Shown: positions 32,944 to 45,569 of the stretch, piece by piece
How the letters are laid out: the number at the start of each line of letters is the position of its first letter
Position numbering within the stretch: position 1 is the first letter of the stretch
Origin: Flaccisagitta enflata
Taxonomy: Eukaryota > Chaetognatha > Sagittoidea > Aphragmophora
DNA: 64,000 nucleotides
NCBI GenBank assembly: GCA_965153355.1
Contig: OZ231127.1
Location: 33,728,001-33,792,000, forward strand
Reading direction: 5' to 3'
Notes under the pieces: model-generated
Told to the model about the DNA's origin: nothing
The model's input: the letters and a program-made list of their open reading frames with translations, nothing else
Database searches by the model: none
Program-made: the position numbers and the translations under genes

Positions 32944-35507
32944 CAGATAGGTGCCGCGTAATCAAGGTTGGACCGAAGAATAGCCTTGTATGTAACTAAA
33001 AGCGTCTCCTTGTCTTGGCCCCAGGAGGTGCCAGCTAGTGCTTTAATGACCCTTAGACGATCGCCTGCCTTTTTCACAACATGACGGACATGAGGCGAAA
33101 AAGTAAATAAGGGATCTAGGACCACGCCCAGAAGTTTTGGGTTTTGAGACAATGGAAGCAAAGCGCCACGGATGTACACTTGCGGATGATAGTGGAATTC
33201 ATGCGTTGAAGGCGAAAATAATGTCACTGACAATTTCGATGGCGCGATATCAAGGTGAACTGATTGGGCCCAGTCGGAAATCATATCAAGATCCTCAGAA
33301 ATCTGCGTCTCAAGGGCAGTGATATCGGTGCCGCACGCATAGACTGTCGTGTCATCGGCAAATGTCGTGATGTTGCTACGAAGATTAGGAAAATCCGCCA
33401 CGTATAGATTGAACAGGGTTGGCGACAAAACTCCGCCTTGAGGGACACCACGATGGACACGTTTGTAAGACGTGTGATAGCCGTTGAAAATAACAGATTG
33501 CTCTCTGCCTTTGAGAAAGCAGGATAACCAACGGACGATATTAGGGTGGAGTCCGGATTCTGCTATTTTGGTTATCAAAATGTCGTGATTTACCACGTCA
33601 AAGGCCTTGCTCAGGTCGATGGACGCCGCAATGGTGCGCTTTGGCGGCTTTTTCTCGTTAAACCCAGTAGCAATCTCGGAGACGAGGGGAAGTAGAGCAG
33701 TCGATGTAGAACGGAGAGATCTAAACCCGTGCTGATTCTGGTTAAGCTGAAATGTCGACTGAAGTGACGGGAGCAGAAGTCTCTCTAGCAACTTGGAGGC
33801 TGGACATAACAGGCTGATGGGCCTGTATGAGGGACCTTCAGTGGCCGGCTTACCCGGCTTCAGCACCGGGAGGATGACGGAGCGTTTCCAAATCGCAGGA
33901 ATGTCCGCGTTTGCCACAGACAAATTGAACAAAGCAGTCAGATACTCTAGAGCTTTGCGGCCCATATTCTTGTAATGGAGTATACAAAGATTGTCAGGGC
34001 CAGCCGCAGTGGAATACTTGGCCTGTTTTATAGCATTAACAGTGTCATCAAGGGAAAATGGCGGAAAATTGTCGTTTAACTTATGATTCCTATCGAGTTT
34101 ACGCTTAATTTTGCGTGCCTCCCGACTACGGTCATGGGGTTTGACATTGGCATACTGACTATTAAATTTCTTAGCGATCGCCGAACGTTTGGTATAAATT
34201 TTGTTGCCAAATCTGATAGGCTGATTAGGAGGAACAGACTTTTTCTTCCCAGATAGACGCTGCATAGTTGTCCAGAGACGACGTGGCTCAGTTCTGCGAT
34301 CAAGACTACTAGCGAAATCTCGCCAGCGTGAGCGGGAAGACGCGACTTGAGCATCGCGGATTTCACGACTTAGATCAGGAAGCGTAGGATCGGCGGGGTT
34401 AGATTGACGACGGCGATTGTAATCAGCTTCTAGACGGATAATATCTTGGGTTTTGCCGGGGACGAAGTCTTTACGGTATCCTGACGGTATATGATGTTTC
34501 GCCGCATGTTGAATTGCTTTTCTAAATCCTTTTTCGCCGGACGAACAGGAGGTCGGTTGAGGAAGTTGAGCGACGAGAGTTTCCAGTTCATCACGGTAAG
34601 CTGGCCAGTTAGCTTTCTTATAATTGGTGTAAGTTTTTCTAAGACGAGGAAGCGGGGAATCATCATCGAAAGAGACAAGGATGGGCAGATGATCGGATGT
34701 CAGTTCCGTACAGACCGACCAATCGACGGAAAGAGCCAAGTGGGCGGAAATGAGGCTGACATCCGGGGAAGAGGCTCTATTGTTACCGGAGGGAACGCGA
34801 GTATGTACATCCTCGTTGAGAATACACAAGTCAGAGTTCTCGATAGCGACAGCTAGGGCATCTCCTCTATCATCGTCCCAAGGCGAGTGCCACGACGAGT
34901 GATGGCCGTTCCAATCGCCAAGAATTAAACATTCACCCGGCGAGTTGTTGATGATTAAATTGAGGTCGGGTTTATAGCCGCGATCGCGAATCGAAGCAAC
35001 AGGTGGGACGTAAACGTTGAAAATAGACAAGGGGGCGTCGTCTTGATGGATGATTATTCCTTGGAGCTCGAGGTTGGCGTCGACGTTGGCGAACGAGGTG
35101 TCGATGGGAGTGTAGGAGACAGAGTGATGGACGAGGAACGCAATACCGCCACCTCCACGGCCCCCAGGCCTATCGCGGCGAACAAGAGCATAATTGGGAA
35201 TCACAGGGTCTTTAGAGCCCTCTCTCAATTTTGTTTCCTGAAGACACGCAACGATCGCGTTTTTCTCGTCGAGGAAGTGACAAAGACTCGTCGATGATTG
35301 ACGGAGGCCGTTGCAATTCCACTGCACGATAGAACGCGGAGGACCTGGGTTAGGATGGATGGCGGAGCAGAGGAGGAGGAGGAGGATGAGGAGACGGCTC
35401 ATTGTTTGTCGTAACGTCGAAGATGAAAGTAGAAGAAGACGAGTAAAAGGAGAAGAGTTTGAAGAGGTTGACTGGTGAATTCGCTGAGGCGGCACCTCAC
35501 CAGTCAA
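32944..35507 (-). CDS. APE-type retrotransposon ORF, 5' part, split by a DNA transposon
   Basis: N-terminal and central part of an endonuclease-reverse transcriptase. After a Ser-rich leader comes a Leu-rich run and CSAIHPNPGP at about residues 45-55. The endonuclease follows: IVQWNCNGL, CLQETKL, GDWNGHHSSWHSPWDDDRG, SSPDVSL and SDHLPI (near residue 268). The reverse transcriptase has SYRPISLLCPASKLLE, DLSKAFDVVNHD, GVPQGGVLSPTLFN and TTFADDTTVYA (near residue 712). The frame is open to APIWS, where the coding sequence meets the inserted transposon; 18 further codons and a stop belong to the insert. SSPD and the WHSP...DRG pattern suggest an I/Jockey-type endonuclease. Its true C-terminus is at 28694-29548. 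Confidence 0.87.
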
Positions 35508-35623
35508 AAATGCCGCCTCGCGATTGAGATGTTTCGGATGGTTGGCTGGCGTTTGCCTTGTGACTTGATGGGATAGTCACAAGATCCCTTCCACGTCGTA
35601 AACGCACCAGTATCGGAAGGGTC

Positions 35624-35670
35624 TTCGTCGTCGTCGTCATCGTCGTCGTCGTTGTTGTTGTTGTTGTTAA
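35624..35670. repeat. (GAA)(GTC)n(GTT)n composite at the 5' side of the split retrotransposon
   Basis: Read on the minus strand it is AAC x6, then GAC/GAT units, then GAAGAC, the same order as the element's own 3' tail. Confidence 0.8.
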
Positions 35671-35880
35671 CCGGGGGAGTCTACCCGGGCTTGATAAGCA
35701 TGAATCGGCATCTGATTTTCAGAGAGGCCATGCGATCCACCACATTGGGCCATGCCATTGGATCATTTTTGTGTAAGACTCCTGTCGATGTCATGTCAAT
35801 GTATTGTCTGCTTCAACCGTAAGGGGAGCTTTATTTCAATCATAAAGACACGCTAAGCTAGCAATGCTACGTCTGATGAG

Positions 35881-35957
35881 GGAACGTAGACGGGGATCGA
35901 TCCCGCGACCTTCGAAACCGAAGGCAAGAGCCGTAACCACTCGGCCACCACGCGCCC
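35881..35957 (-). mobile_element. tRNA-derived SINE head or tRNA pseudogene
   Basis: On the minus strand: GGGCGCGTGGTGGCCGAG opens a good A box (TGGCCGAGTGG), and GGGATCGATCCCCG is a good B box and T arm. The anticodon arm (CCTTCGGTTTCGAAGG) has too short a loop and the acceptor stem pairs poorly. Unrelated sequence including AATAAAG follows downstream, as in tRNA-derived SINEs. Confidence 0.55.
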
Positions 35958-35959
35958 TA

Positions 35960-36072
35960 TCGTCGTCGTCGTCGTCGTCGTCGTCATCGTCGTCGTATTC
36001 TTCTTCTTCTCCGTCGTCGTCGTCGTCGTCGTCTTCTTCGTCTTCGTCTTCTTCTTCTTCTTCTTTTTTTCT
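35960..36072. repeat. (GTC)n and (TTC)n tract
   Basis: GTC, TTC, GTC, TTC blocks directly beside the tRNA-like sequence. Confidence 0.9.
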
Positions 36073-36156
36073 CCAGCGCTAGCGCCTGCACCACCACCCC
36101 TTCCTGACACCCTTGTATCTTGACGAATAATGCGGGTAAATCAGCAGTTAGACCTA

Positions 36157-36260
36157 GGATAAACCTGCGGATAAACCTGCGGATAAACCTGCGAATAAAC
36201 CTGCGGATAACACTATGGAGGACTTAAAACTGCGGATAAAACTGCGGATAAAGGCTTTTT
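36157..36260. repeat. 12-bp tandem repeat GCGGATAAACCT
   Basis: Four to five units in a row, then looser ACTGCGGATAAA copies to about 36260. Confidence 0.7.
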
Positions 36261-37460
36261 CTATGTAAAAACCCTGCCTTCAGCCCCTAGACTACGACTA
36301 CCTCACTGCGAGTTTGAATAAAAGATATTTTAAAAACTTAGTCCTTTATGTTGCAAACTGAAAAAAAGGAAGATCTCAATCATATGAAAAGATTATCAAC
36401 ATCATCATGTGTTTCATGTAGCCACCCGCCGAAAAAATGGGTATTGATGATACAAGTTCTGAAAAAAAACTTAATGACGTAGAGATGTGTTGCGTTTAAA
36501 TGCCGTCCCGTGGTGAAGGTGAGAGCCATCATTAACTTGACAGGGACTTTTTGGAAATTGACAGGCCCAGGTCAATTAACCAGTGGTGTATGTAATGAAA
36601 AGGAACCCCCTTCAACTACTCACTGACCCCTACCCTCAACTTGAGGGCCTCAAGTTAAGTCGGCAGCGTTCAGGGGAAAATTTTTGCTTGTCGGCAGAAC
36701 TAGAAAAGAACAATCAAGAGGCCTTTTAAGAACCCAGTTTATAAGAACATCAAGACTTGAAATTGCTTAAATTGTTTACATTGTAGGTACTTCATTAGAC
36801 ATGATTTGTAGCTATCTATATCTTTTTTGAAGGCTTCGGTCTAAATATCATGTTCTTAAAAAAGAAAAAGTTAGTTTTGCTAAATGGAATTTTGGTAATT
36901 TTGGCGAGCATTAGTGTCGTGAGTAAGACTCAAAACGGATGTCTTGGTATGGTGAGGGATATTGTTCCACTTGTCATATATTTTACACTGGCAGATGTGC
37001 TTGGAAACGCTAGATACCCCAAATCCCCAATGCACCCTAATCATACCTTTCCTTTGCAAAAGCCACTGTGCAAAGTTGGAAATGGTTGACAAGAAAAAGC
37101 TGTTTTTCAGTTTGTGTTTCTTTACTTCTCGACTCAATAAAAAAGCCGCGCATAAAAAGCTCTTGAAAAGATCTTTCATTTGGTTTCAATCTGGAAATTC
37201 TAGCTTTACTCGTTTTGAAATGGCATAAGGAAGAGTACAAACATTGCCATTATCAATTTGGCAATCCTTTTGAAAAATGAATATTTTTACAAATCAGAAG
37301 ATCATCTTGACAAGCTCTAGCTTCAAAACCGTTTGAGATACAGACCTGGGATTGATCTAGAATCAAAGAAAACTTAAAAATCTTCAGAATCATTTTAACA
37401 GAAAAAAGTTCAAATAATTCTATTTTTTTCTTTTTCATCAATTTAAGATTAGGTGCGGCT
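36261..37460. other. AT-rich DNA without recognised features
   Basis: Short frames on both strands, none protein-like. Confidence 0.5.
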
Positions 37461-37613
37461 TTTTAGTCGCAAACACGCGACTCTACATCTTGCCATGTTG
37501 GTTGGTCTGTCCGTCCATTGGTCTGTAACATTTTTGAATTGCGAGCAGTTTATGCATAACTGCTCCTGCCCAATTGTCCGCAACTGAATTGCCGTGTATC
37601 TGGCCTTGTTTTC
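37461..37613 (-). mobile_element. hairpin-ended element
   Basis: TTTTAGTCGCAAACACGCGA opens a six-pair hairpin; GTTGGTCTGTCCGTCC follows; ends GCCGTGTATCTGGCCTTGTT. It abuts the inverted-repeat element at 37662. Confidence 0.7.
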
Positions 37614-37661
37614 TTTTTAGTCGAATAGTATCTCCCCGTGTCGGCACTCAGGCCTGCGTCT

Positions 37662-38277
37662 TATACCGGGTGATCAGCCGGAATTGAGTAAATGTATGAT
37701 GCCATTACTCATTAACTACAAGAGCAAAATAGTTGGGGATGGTCTAGAATTGAGAATTGGTGAACGTTTGCTTATCTAAAAAGAAATAGCTCCATAATGG
37801 TAAAGAAACTGCCTTCTAAGTTATATTTCAGGTTGTGTCAATTTGGAAAAGTTGTGCAATTTTGTGCAGAATCCTTGTCTAATGTCAAGTCAATTCATTT
37901 TGACTAGAGACATTTTAGGTAAGAAATTGCGAATCTTATGATTCTTTTTTCAAAACAGGATTAAAAACTCATCAATTCGGCACCAAAAATGAAATTTAGC
38001 TTTACCCAATCATCAGATATACTTAAAACAGCATCGACATTGAGAAAATAGGAAAAAGTCAATCGTCCAAATTACTCCAATTATGGCATCCCGATCTTGG
38101 AAAAAAGCATCTACAGCCATAACTTGCAAGCCTTTTGGGCTACAATACCCATCTTGGGCTTAAAAGTAGACGTTCATTATTTTCTTTGTAATCAATTATT
38201 GCCCACATTTCAACTATCAGTCGTTCAGTCTCAGCGTCCAAAAAGATTTACTCAATTCCGGCTGATCACCCGGTATA
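37662..38277. mobile_element. inverted-repeat element with TACCGGGTGATCAGCC ends
   Basis: TATACCGGGTGATCAGCCGG and its continuation AATTGAGTAAA at the left are repeated in inverse at the right end, about 31 bases in all. Both ends abut TATA, so the duplication could be TA or TATA. No coding sequence. Confidence 0.78.
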
Positions 38278-38696
38278 TGCCCCCACAGGCCTTTTACCGG
38301 CCTAATCTTCCTCAAACCAACCATTTGCATTTCCAACTCTCCAAGCCATGCCACAGCTCAATTCAGGCCTTCCAAGCCCATTCCAGGTCGTCCAAACCCT
38401 GTTCTTGTCTAAGCTCAATTCTCATTCTCGAACAGATACATATATGTTAGTTCAGGGTATTCACCCCTGTGCGCCATAGATCATCTGCTCTCTGGGACCA
38501 GTGTCCTGCTTCCGTCTCACAAATACATGGATATTCACCCAACTGCTTCATTGGACATTAATCCTTTGGCTGAGCAGGGCACCGGGTATAGGTGACCATG
38601 TTTGATCCTTCAGGTTTTCTTTTGCTGCTGAAAGCTTTACATTAGCAATCATGAGCCGCCAGTAAATCAGCTTAATTTGAGGTCCCAGGTTTTACT

Positions 38697-38893
38697 GTTT
38701 TTAGTCCCGTGCTACGCGACTCTACCAACCGCTTTGTCGTTCCGTCCGTCCGTTGGTCCGTCCGTCACACTTTACTTTTTTTTGTTTTTTTCGGTCTTTG
38801 GCCTCGCTGCTCCTGCCCAAATGATGGAGAGGCCTCAAATATGGCCCCTGCCCACCCGCACGCGACTTGGGTAGCCGTGTATCCGGCCTTGTT
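38697..38893 (-). mobile_element. hairpin-ended element
   Basis: TTTTTAGTCCCGTGCTACGC (one stem mismatch), CGTTCCGTCCGTCCGTTGG, then GCCGTGTATCCGGCCTTGTT. Next to the foldback element at 38948. Confidence 0.75.
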
Positions 38894-38947
38894 CTGTTTC
38901 GAGTTTCTTCAGGAACTGAAGAAATGTTTCAACAAAAGTTCGTGCAT

Positions 38948-39704
38948 ACAGTATGTTTTTTCTGAACTGATACGAAAGAAAATCTCATTACTCTGCAATG
39001 GAACAAGATATTCAAAATCCGAAAAAAACGCTAAATAGAGCTTGGTCTGCAGATTTTTCATGTTCTTTCTATGTGGCTTGTCATAGAATAGTGTTTCCAC
39101 CATATCATAACAAGTTAAGTCAGTGTTTTTTAGGAAAAATACCTAATTTATAAGCAGAATTCTCATCAAATCACTACCGCTTGGTGCTTATGATCCTGAT
39201 TTTGATTCAAGATGCCGTAGTATATAACTTAAACTGACTTACTTCTCCAATTTGAGTGAGAAATATGTGTTGTTCAATTATCATCAACATTTCACTTCAA
39301 AAAATGTGGTTTTTTGCATGTTTTTACAAAAAAATGCCTAATTTGTGATCCTGAACTTAAAATTGGTAATTTCTTCACAATAAAGAGGCAGAATATGCAT
39401 CTATGATAAGTTTTCCTTTATTTAAGACCATTTCTAGAGTTTTGGCTTGATCTATAGAGAGCCAGCATGAATTCGAAATGATATACTTAAGAGATGCTTT
39501 TTTAGAATTCATGCCATCTGAGAAATGGAAGTTTTGATTTACATAGAATGGGGGCCTATTTTCTGAAAGTTATGCATTATTCAATTCATGACCAAAAATC
39601 TGCAGACCAAGCTCTATTTAGCGTTTTTTTCGGATTTTGAATATCTTGTTCCATTGCAGAGTAATGAGATTTTCTTTCGTATCAGTTCAGAAAAAACATA
39701 CTGT
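38948..39704. mobile_element. foldback element, 111-bp arms
   Basis: Left arm 38948-39058 (ACAGTATGTTTTTTCTGAAC onward) and right arm 39594-39704 are almost perfect inverse copies. The inner part is AT-rich and has no coding sequence. The inner arm ends share CTTGGTCTGCA with the element at 20446. Confidence 0.82.
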
Positions 39705-42636
39705 AAATTTGAACTTTTCCTGAGCTACTGGTATCTTTGGAATTGATGTGCGATAAGAAACAAAATGCGAAACTGGGTACCACTTTTAGTTACTTTTGTT
39801 TACAGCGTTTTCTAGAAATGGCGGCTCATTTTTGCTGCAGAAATACACCTGTTTATCTGGGGCTATTTCTTCAAGTATCAAATCAATGTCACACGTGAAT
39901 TGATCATTGATCATCTGGCAGCAATCTTTTACTGCCAATTTGTTTACTCTGTTTCCTATTTCGTTGAATGAAAACAAGAACAAAGTCACGACATTTATCT
40001 ATAATAATGCACATTTCTTTTAAAACATTCTGACAATTTATCGATTTTAAACGGAAAAGCTTTCGAGGGGAAATGGCATTGATTTCAATAAAAACATAAA
40101 GTGACTGAAGCAAACCACTCTTAAAAATACTTTCACTGTCATCATTTATTCACATGGACTCAATTCAAAAGCAAGTGTATCATCGCACAAGAGCTTGTAA
40201 AGCTTTTAGAGAACTCTTTTTACCTCTTAAAAAGTCAACTGGTTGGTGACGCATATACTTTTCTTTATTCATCATCCATCTTTATTTGGTTCCGCTCCGA
40301 ATGTGACGTCAAAGTGAGTGATATGCCATGAAAGTGGCGTGCTAAAATCAAATTCTCCGGGATAAATAGTGATCTAAATGAAAAAAAAGGTTAAAGAAAT
40401 TCATAATAGATTAACCTAACTTTTACTGTTTTTCAGTTAGCGAAGAAATGAATAATAAAGATTTTCTTTCAATGATCGTCCTGTTGTCTAGTTTAACATT
40501 CAAACATTCAAACGGAAGAAATCAGAAGAAATATGGGAATTAAGTAATGGACAATGTGTGTACTTCATGATGAAAATTACTCTTTTTTTTCTTAAAACGG
40601 CTTCCTCCTAGCTTTCATGACATTGTCATTATAGATTTTTATTCCTGGAAGTTGAGTTATATCTTAGGCCTGATCTGAATTACAAAAAAATTTATGTTAA
40701 AAAGTGTACAAGTGGTAATAAAGTTTGCGAACACGATAGAGATTGATAATCAGATCGATAATCAGATTATTTAGTGCAAAGAGTTCATGTGAATAGTGAA
40801 AAGTGATAGACGCTAGAGAGTTAGAAAAAAATACCTTGAGGTTTTTTGTTTTTTACAATGCATTTCCTACAGATTTCGAAGAATTTTCCTAATGCTTTCA
40901 GGCAAAACTGAAGCAATTTTGAAAGTTAAGATTTGAGAATAATGAAAATACCAAATTCACAGTAAGAAATTTGATTTTTTTTCTTCATTTACGTAGTTCC
41001 TGTACAGATGTATCTGACATTCTTATACTGAAAACCGTTATGACGAAACTACTATTCAAATTTTGATTTACTTTATCATCCAATGTTTGAAAATCATTTA
41101 AAAGGTGGTTGCCACTTAGTTTATATAAAGAAGAATATTTCCGTTTACACGCATGATGGATTTCAACGATACTTTTGAGATAAAGTGGGGAAATTATGAC
41201 ATTAAAATGTTCAAAATTAATAACAGTACAGCCATGAAACGTTGTCTACGTATATAATCACAAGGAACACGATACACTTATATGTGAAAAACAAAGACCA
41301 CATGCTACTTAAAAGTTGTTTTTTTTTTAAATCCATGTACATTAACTGATATCATACATGTGTTTGGATAATTTTTTGTATAAAGGAAAAAAAAATCACA
41401 GCCAAGAATCCTCGAGAGATTTTAGCATTAAGATCTATATTATGTGTAAACAAAATGCGAGTCACTGAATTTACGCGAGAGGAGAAATCATGGTTTTCAA
41501 TGGATGATTTATGACACTCAATATCATCATCATAACATTTTCTGTTTCAAGCGGTGCTGTGACTCACAGAACCCCCCAGGACATGATACCATCTTACAAA
41601 TTCTGAATTTGACTTAGATGTGACATAAAAGTAAAAAAGAAATCTTTACTAGATTTTGAAATGGAATCGTGGAAGGATGGAAGGGCGGGCCGTGTCCGTG
41701 AAGTATGTGATGTCAAGAAAAAATAGTCATGATTTTTTTCATATTCTAGTTAAAAAGTTGACATGAAATTTATTTGTTTTTTTTTTTGAAAAAAGACGAA
41801 GATGGAATGTTTTTCCTTTCATTGAATTCCTTATCCCCAATCCTGAGATATCACACAGAAAAAAAAAACGATTAAAGAGATTCTTTCAAACTTTATGCCA
41901 CTCTTTAATATCTCTCATGACCAAGGTAACATAATGTAAATTATACAGGTGATTCTGACCCAAGAAATTGAAAGTTGAGTAGAAGATGGTGGGGTGAACA
42001 GTGTGAAATGTCGTTTCTCTTAGAGACTGGTGATAGATTTGATGAAATAATGAGGGAGTTTTTTTTATCTTAGTGGAATCAAGTGAAAGAAAATACATTG
42101 ATATCCAATAAAACTGAATTTGATATTTTTTTGGTCTGCTTTTTTTAGGACTTCTTTTTGTCCTTATGCGATGAATAAAGAATTTTCATCTTCTTTTTTT
42201 TCAAAATGATTCCATCTCGTCATTAATGTGGCTTTCAAACGACTAGACTAAGTATTCTAATTCAATTCTTATCATCGCTCAATTGTAGACCTCCTTTACG
42301 ATTGACTTAAAGTGGACGATGAATACCGTATTTTATCATCTAGCGCCCCAGGCACTTCACAAAACTATTTTCGTAGTTCATATTAACAAAAAATGTCATT
42401 TATCGTCTCTAATTTCTAAGATTCTTATGTCATACTAAAAACACACAAAAAATTGCATAAACTATATCTTTATGAAAAGTTTTATCCTTTGATCTATATT
42501 GCTAAAATCAATGAAGCAGAAAACCAAAGGGGCGATAAATAGGGAAAATACAGCGACATTATGGGCCATGAACATAGGCTCTCTGTCTGTATTACATGGA
42601 TGTCCTTTTCCGTCTGATGTATTCTTTTTCTAGTTT
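39705..42636. other. AT-rich region downstream of the KCTD-like stop; possible 3' UTR
   Basis: Unusually free of simple repeats for this window. A long 3' UTR of the KCTD-like gene could lie here on the minus strand, but I cannot mark its end. Confidence 0.4.
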
Positions 42637-42826
42637 CTAGTTTCGAATGAAGACGTATTCGTTAAAGTGCTGCCACTTGTTTTCTTCTGAGTCCATCCCT
42701 GGTTTGAGTTCACCTGTTGAGTTGGTGCCACTGGCCGCGCCTGAGGCCAACTTGAACCCGTGTTCCAACAAGTTGTCGAATGCTTGTTCCAGGAACACGT
42801 GATTTAAAAAGAATCGACCAGTGTAC
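42637..42826 (-). CDS. KCTD8/12/16-like gene, last coding exon with stop
   Basis: Acceptor CCCCTTCCAG, then one base finishing an Arg codon, then 62 codons and a TAG stop at 42639-42637. The frame reads YTGRFFLNHVFLEQAFDNLL, then EHGFKLASGAASG, and ends WQHFNEYVFIRN. This is the C-terminal half of the H1 domain; FLEQAFD..L...GF and the terminal YVF are conserved in vertebrate KCTD12. The protein ends right after H1, as in KCTD12, without the extra H2 region of KCTD8 and KCTD16. No clear AATAAA was seen on the minus strand in the first few hundred bases downstream; one candidate lies near 41770. Confidence 0.92.
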
Positions 42827-43146
42827 CTGGAAGGGGCACGAAGATGTTGATTACCATTAGCATTTGCTAGTCTTGGTAATCGGATTTATAAGGTATTGAA
42901 AATAAGTTAAACTCATTGAACCATAAAAGTTGCCTCGAACTTTGCCAATAAGCAATCAGCAGCCAGCTTTTACCAATAAAAGCGACTGTCGCCGACTGGA
43001 AAAAGTCGTAAAGGGCAGTCTCTTTTCTTCAAAGTATGTTCTTTCGTGTGCATCTCATGCCGTGTGATTGACTGCCAGTCTGTTTTTGTTATTCAATCTC
43101 TGTCTCTCTGTTTCTTTTTTCTTCTCTGTCTTCCTCTGTTTTTGAC

Positions 43147-43191
43147 TGTGGATGTGTGGGTGTGTGTTTGTGTGTGTGTGTTTCTGTCTCA

Positions 43192-43265
<74 letters not shown>
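43147..43265. repeat. (TG)n(TC)n tract
   Basis: Short TG then about 68 bases of TC, in the KCTD-like gene region. Confidence 0.92.
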
Positions 43266-43807
43266 AGCAGAGTAAAATGTGAAAGCTAGCGTCATAAAAG
43301 TTAGAGTCAATTTATGTAATATCTTCTCTTTTGTTACATAAAGCAAAAAATTAGAATCAATGAAAAATATCAATTTTTGCGAAAATTTTAAAAAAATTTA
43401 AAAAGATTTAAAAAATCATAGCGCGAAAAATATTGATCCCACAGACCTCTGGTTGGCGCCATTTGAAAGAAAACAATTAGCTCTTTCTTAGCTATGAATA
43501 TCTAAAAATGTACATTCCCACCCCGAAAATGGCACGACTTTTCCAAATTGCCCTAAAGCAAAATGGAAAAATTTTATTTATACCCCACGTTTCAAAAAGT
43601 CGAATTACATAATTAGGCTTTTTTCCAATTAAGCCGTCGGAAAACAGTCTACCATGATTATGACGGTCAGTACATCCTGAAAGGCACCATACAGAAGCCC
43701 GCATACTTTATATATGTAGCTATGTAGCTAGCACTGCCGGTTACCTGTTATTTGTTATCTATCATCAGTCATCTGTTATCTGTCATCTGTCATCTGTTAT
43801 CCGTTAC

Positions 43808-44148
43808 CTGTCGGCGAGTCCTCCAGCTCTGTCGGGATCTCGCCCTTCGTTGAGCGTCTCTTTGAAGACTTCCCGGCAAAGATTGACTCTGCCGCTGACG
43901 AGGATGCGCGAGAGCTTCCGGAATTTGACGTCGGCGAGACCGTCGCGTCCAAAGGCGAACGTGCCTCGATATCCGACGATGATGCAGCCTCCCGGAGGCG
44001 TGGAGGATGTGGACGAAGCGTTGGAGCCGCTGACGTCGTGGCCGTTCAACTGAAGACCGGAAAAGCCTTCGGCCAACGAAGGACGCGGACTCCGGGTTTG
44101 CGCCAAGCAATCGAGCAAAGGACGCAACTCGAAATACTCGGCTTCGCT
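43808..44148 (-). CDS. KCTD8/12/16-like gene, BTB end plus H1-domain exon
   Basis: A 341-base exon between acceptor CATTTCAG and donor CCGACAG|GTAACGG. It starts SEAEYFELRPLLDCL, completing the BTB domain after ERERLK of the previous exon. A Ser/Thr/Gly linker follows, then the H1 domain characteristic of KCTD8/12/16: CIIVGYRGTFAFGRDG, then LADVKFRKLSRILVSGRV and NLCREVFKETLNEGRDPDR. It ends with two spare bases (AG) that pair with G of the next exon to give Arg, as in the conserved (E)RYT of the vertebrate proteins. The H1 domain separates this subgroup from other KCTDs. The linker is shorter than in human KCTD12. Confidence 0.92.
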
Positions 44149-44660
44149 CTGAAATGAATTCAAAATACAAATTAACTCCACCATATCGAATCCCAAAGTA
44201 GCAAATATCCACCTAAAATGAAAAAAAAAAAAAAAGAATAGTTTTTTCAGGTCATTTTCTTTAGATTTCTATGTTGGAGATAACCAAAATCTACAATGGA
44301 TAAAATGATAATGAATAATAAAATAATTGATAAAATTTATTAGTTCCTTGACTTCCGTTATTGCGGGATTCAACTGTGCGAGAATGTTTGTTTGAATCAG
44401 ACAGAGAAACAAGTATGAAATCTCAGTACAGATGGCTTATGTTCGTTGCTTCATGATCATGCTTGTGGCTTTGGCTTTGCATCCATGGTAATGCGTGTTT
44501 GCGTATAGTTTATATCATGAAAGCTCTTTCCAACCGTTTTTTCCGTCAGATATTGAAAACTGCGCCTTAAACAGGCGTGTGTGCGTGTGATCTCTTTCTC
44601 ATGGTCTTGATTCATTGGACGTACTAAGGATTTTCTTGAAATGACAAATTTCTGCACGAG
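44149..44660. other. KCTD-like intron, repeat-poor start
   Basis: AT-rich; no exon seen. Confidence 0.5.
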
Positions 44661-44661
44661 T

Positions 44662-44846
<185 letters not shown>

Positions 44847-44945
44847 ACTGAGATTTCGAAGAGGAACCTAAAACAGTCCTAGCGATCTAGATGGTTAGCG
44901 GTACCTGTTGGCCCTTAGACAGTATTCATGGATAAATAGAAGGTG

Positions 44946-45112
44946 CAGCGGCCCAGAAGCTGGAGTTTTGGCCTGATAGATTTTAGCCTCAAGGCTAGCA
45001 TTTTGGTTGTAATGTAAGCCTTGAGGTTGAGAATTGGGCCTGCAGATTGTGATTTGGGCCCTGATATGCAGATACGGGTCTCAAAGCTGAAGTCCTAATA
45101 GTGAAAGCCGCT
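44946..45112. mobile_element. GCAGCGGCCC-family element, short copy
   Basis: Ends GCAGCGGCCC and GCCGCTGCCC. The core has TTTGGCCT/TTGGGCC units as in the copy at 49622. Preceded by GGTTAGCGGTACCTGTTG (44894). Confidence 0.5.
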
Positions 45113-45249
45113 GCCCATAAAGGAAGGAAAAGGAAGGGAAAAGATGTAGAGGGCGGATGACAAATAACAGTGAGTGTTGAGAGTGGGACAGGCTAGACTC
45201 TCTCCATACTTAATGGCAAATGGGGAGCTTTCAAGGGTCGATAACGACT

Positions 45250-45257
45250 GAGAGGGA

Positions 45258-45342
<85 letters not shown>
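45250..45342. repeat. (GA)n tract
   Basis: About 85 bases of pure GA. Confidence 0.94.
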
Positions 45343-45343
<1 letters not shown>

Positions 45344-45569
45344 ATTTCAGAGGTATTTGCATCAACTTTAACAATCGACGCGACAGGAAGCATGTGAGAT
45401 TTTGGTATTATTATCTACTTAAGTTCCAATGCAATGGAAACTGAATTTTGATCCTGTTCCGTAGATAAAAAGGACCAAAACTTTGTGGAAGTAATTTTCT
45501 TAATTAGCCTTGCCCCTGCGTGACTTGGGTGACAATCGGACCAACTTGGCGGCGCGCTTCTTGACGTTA

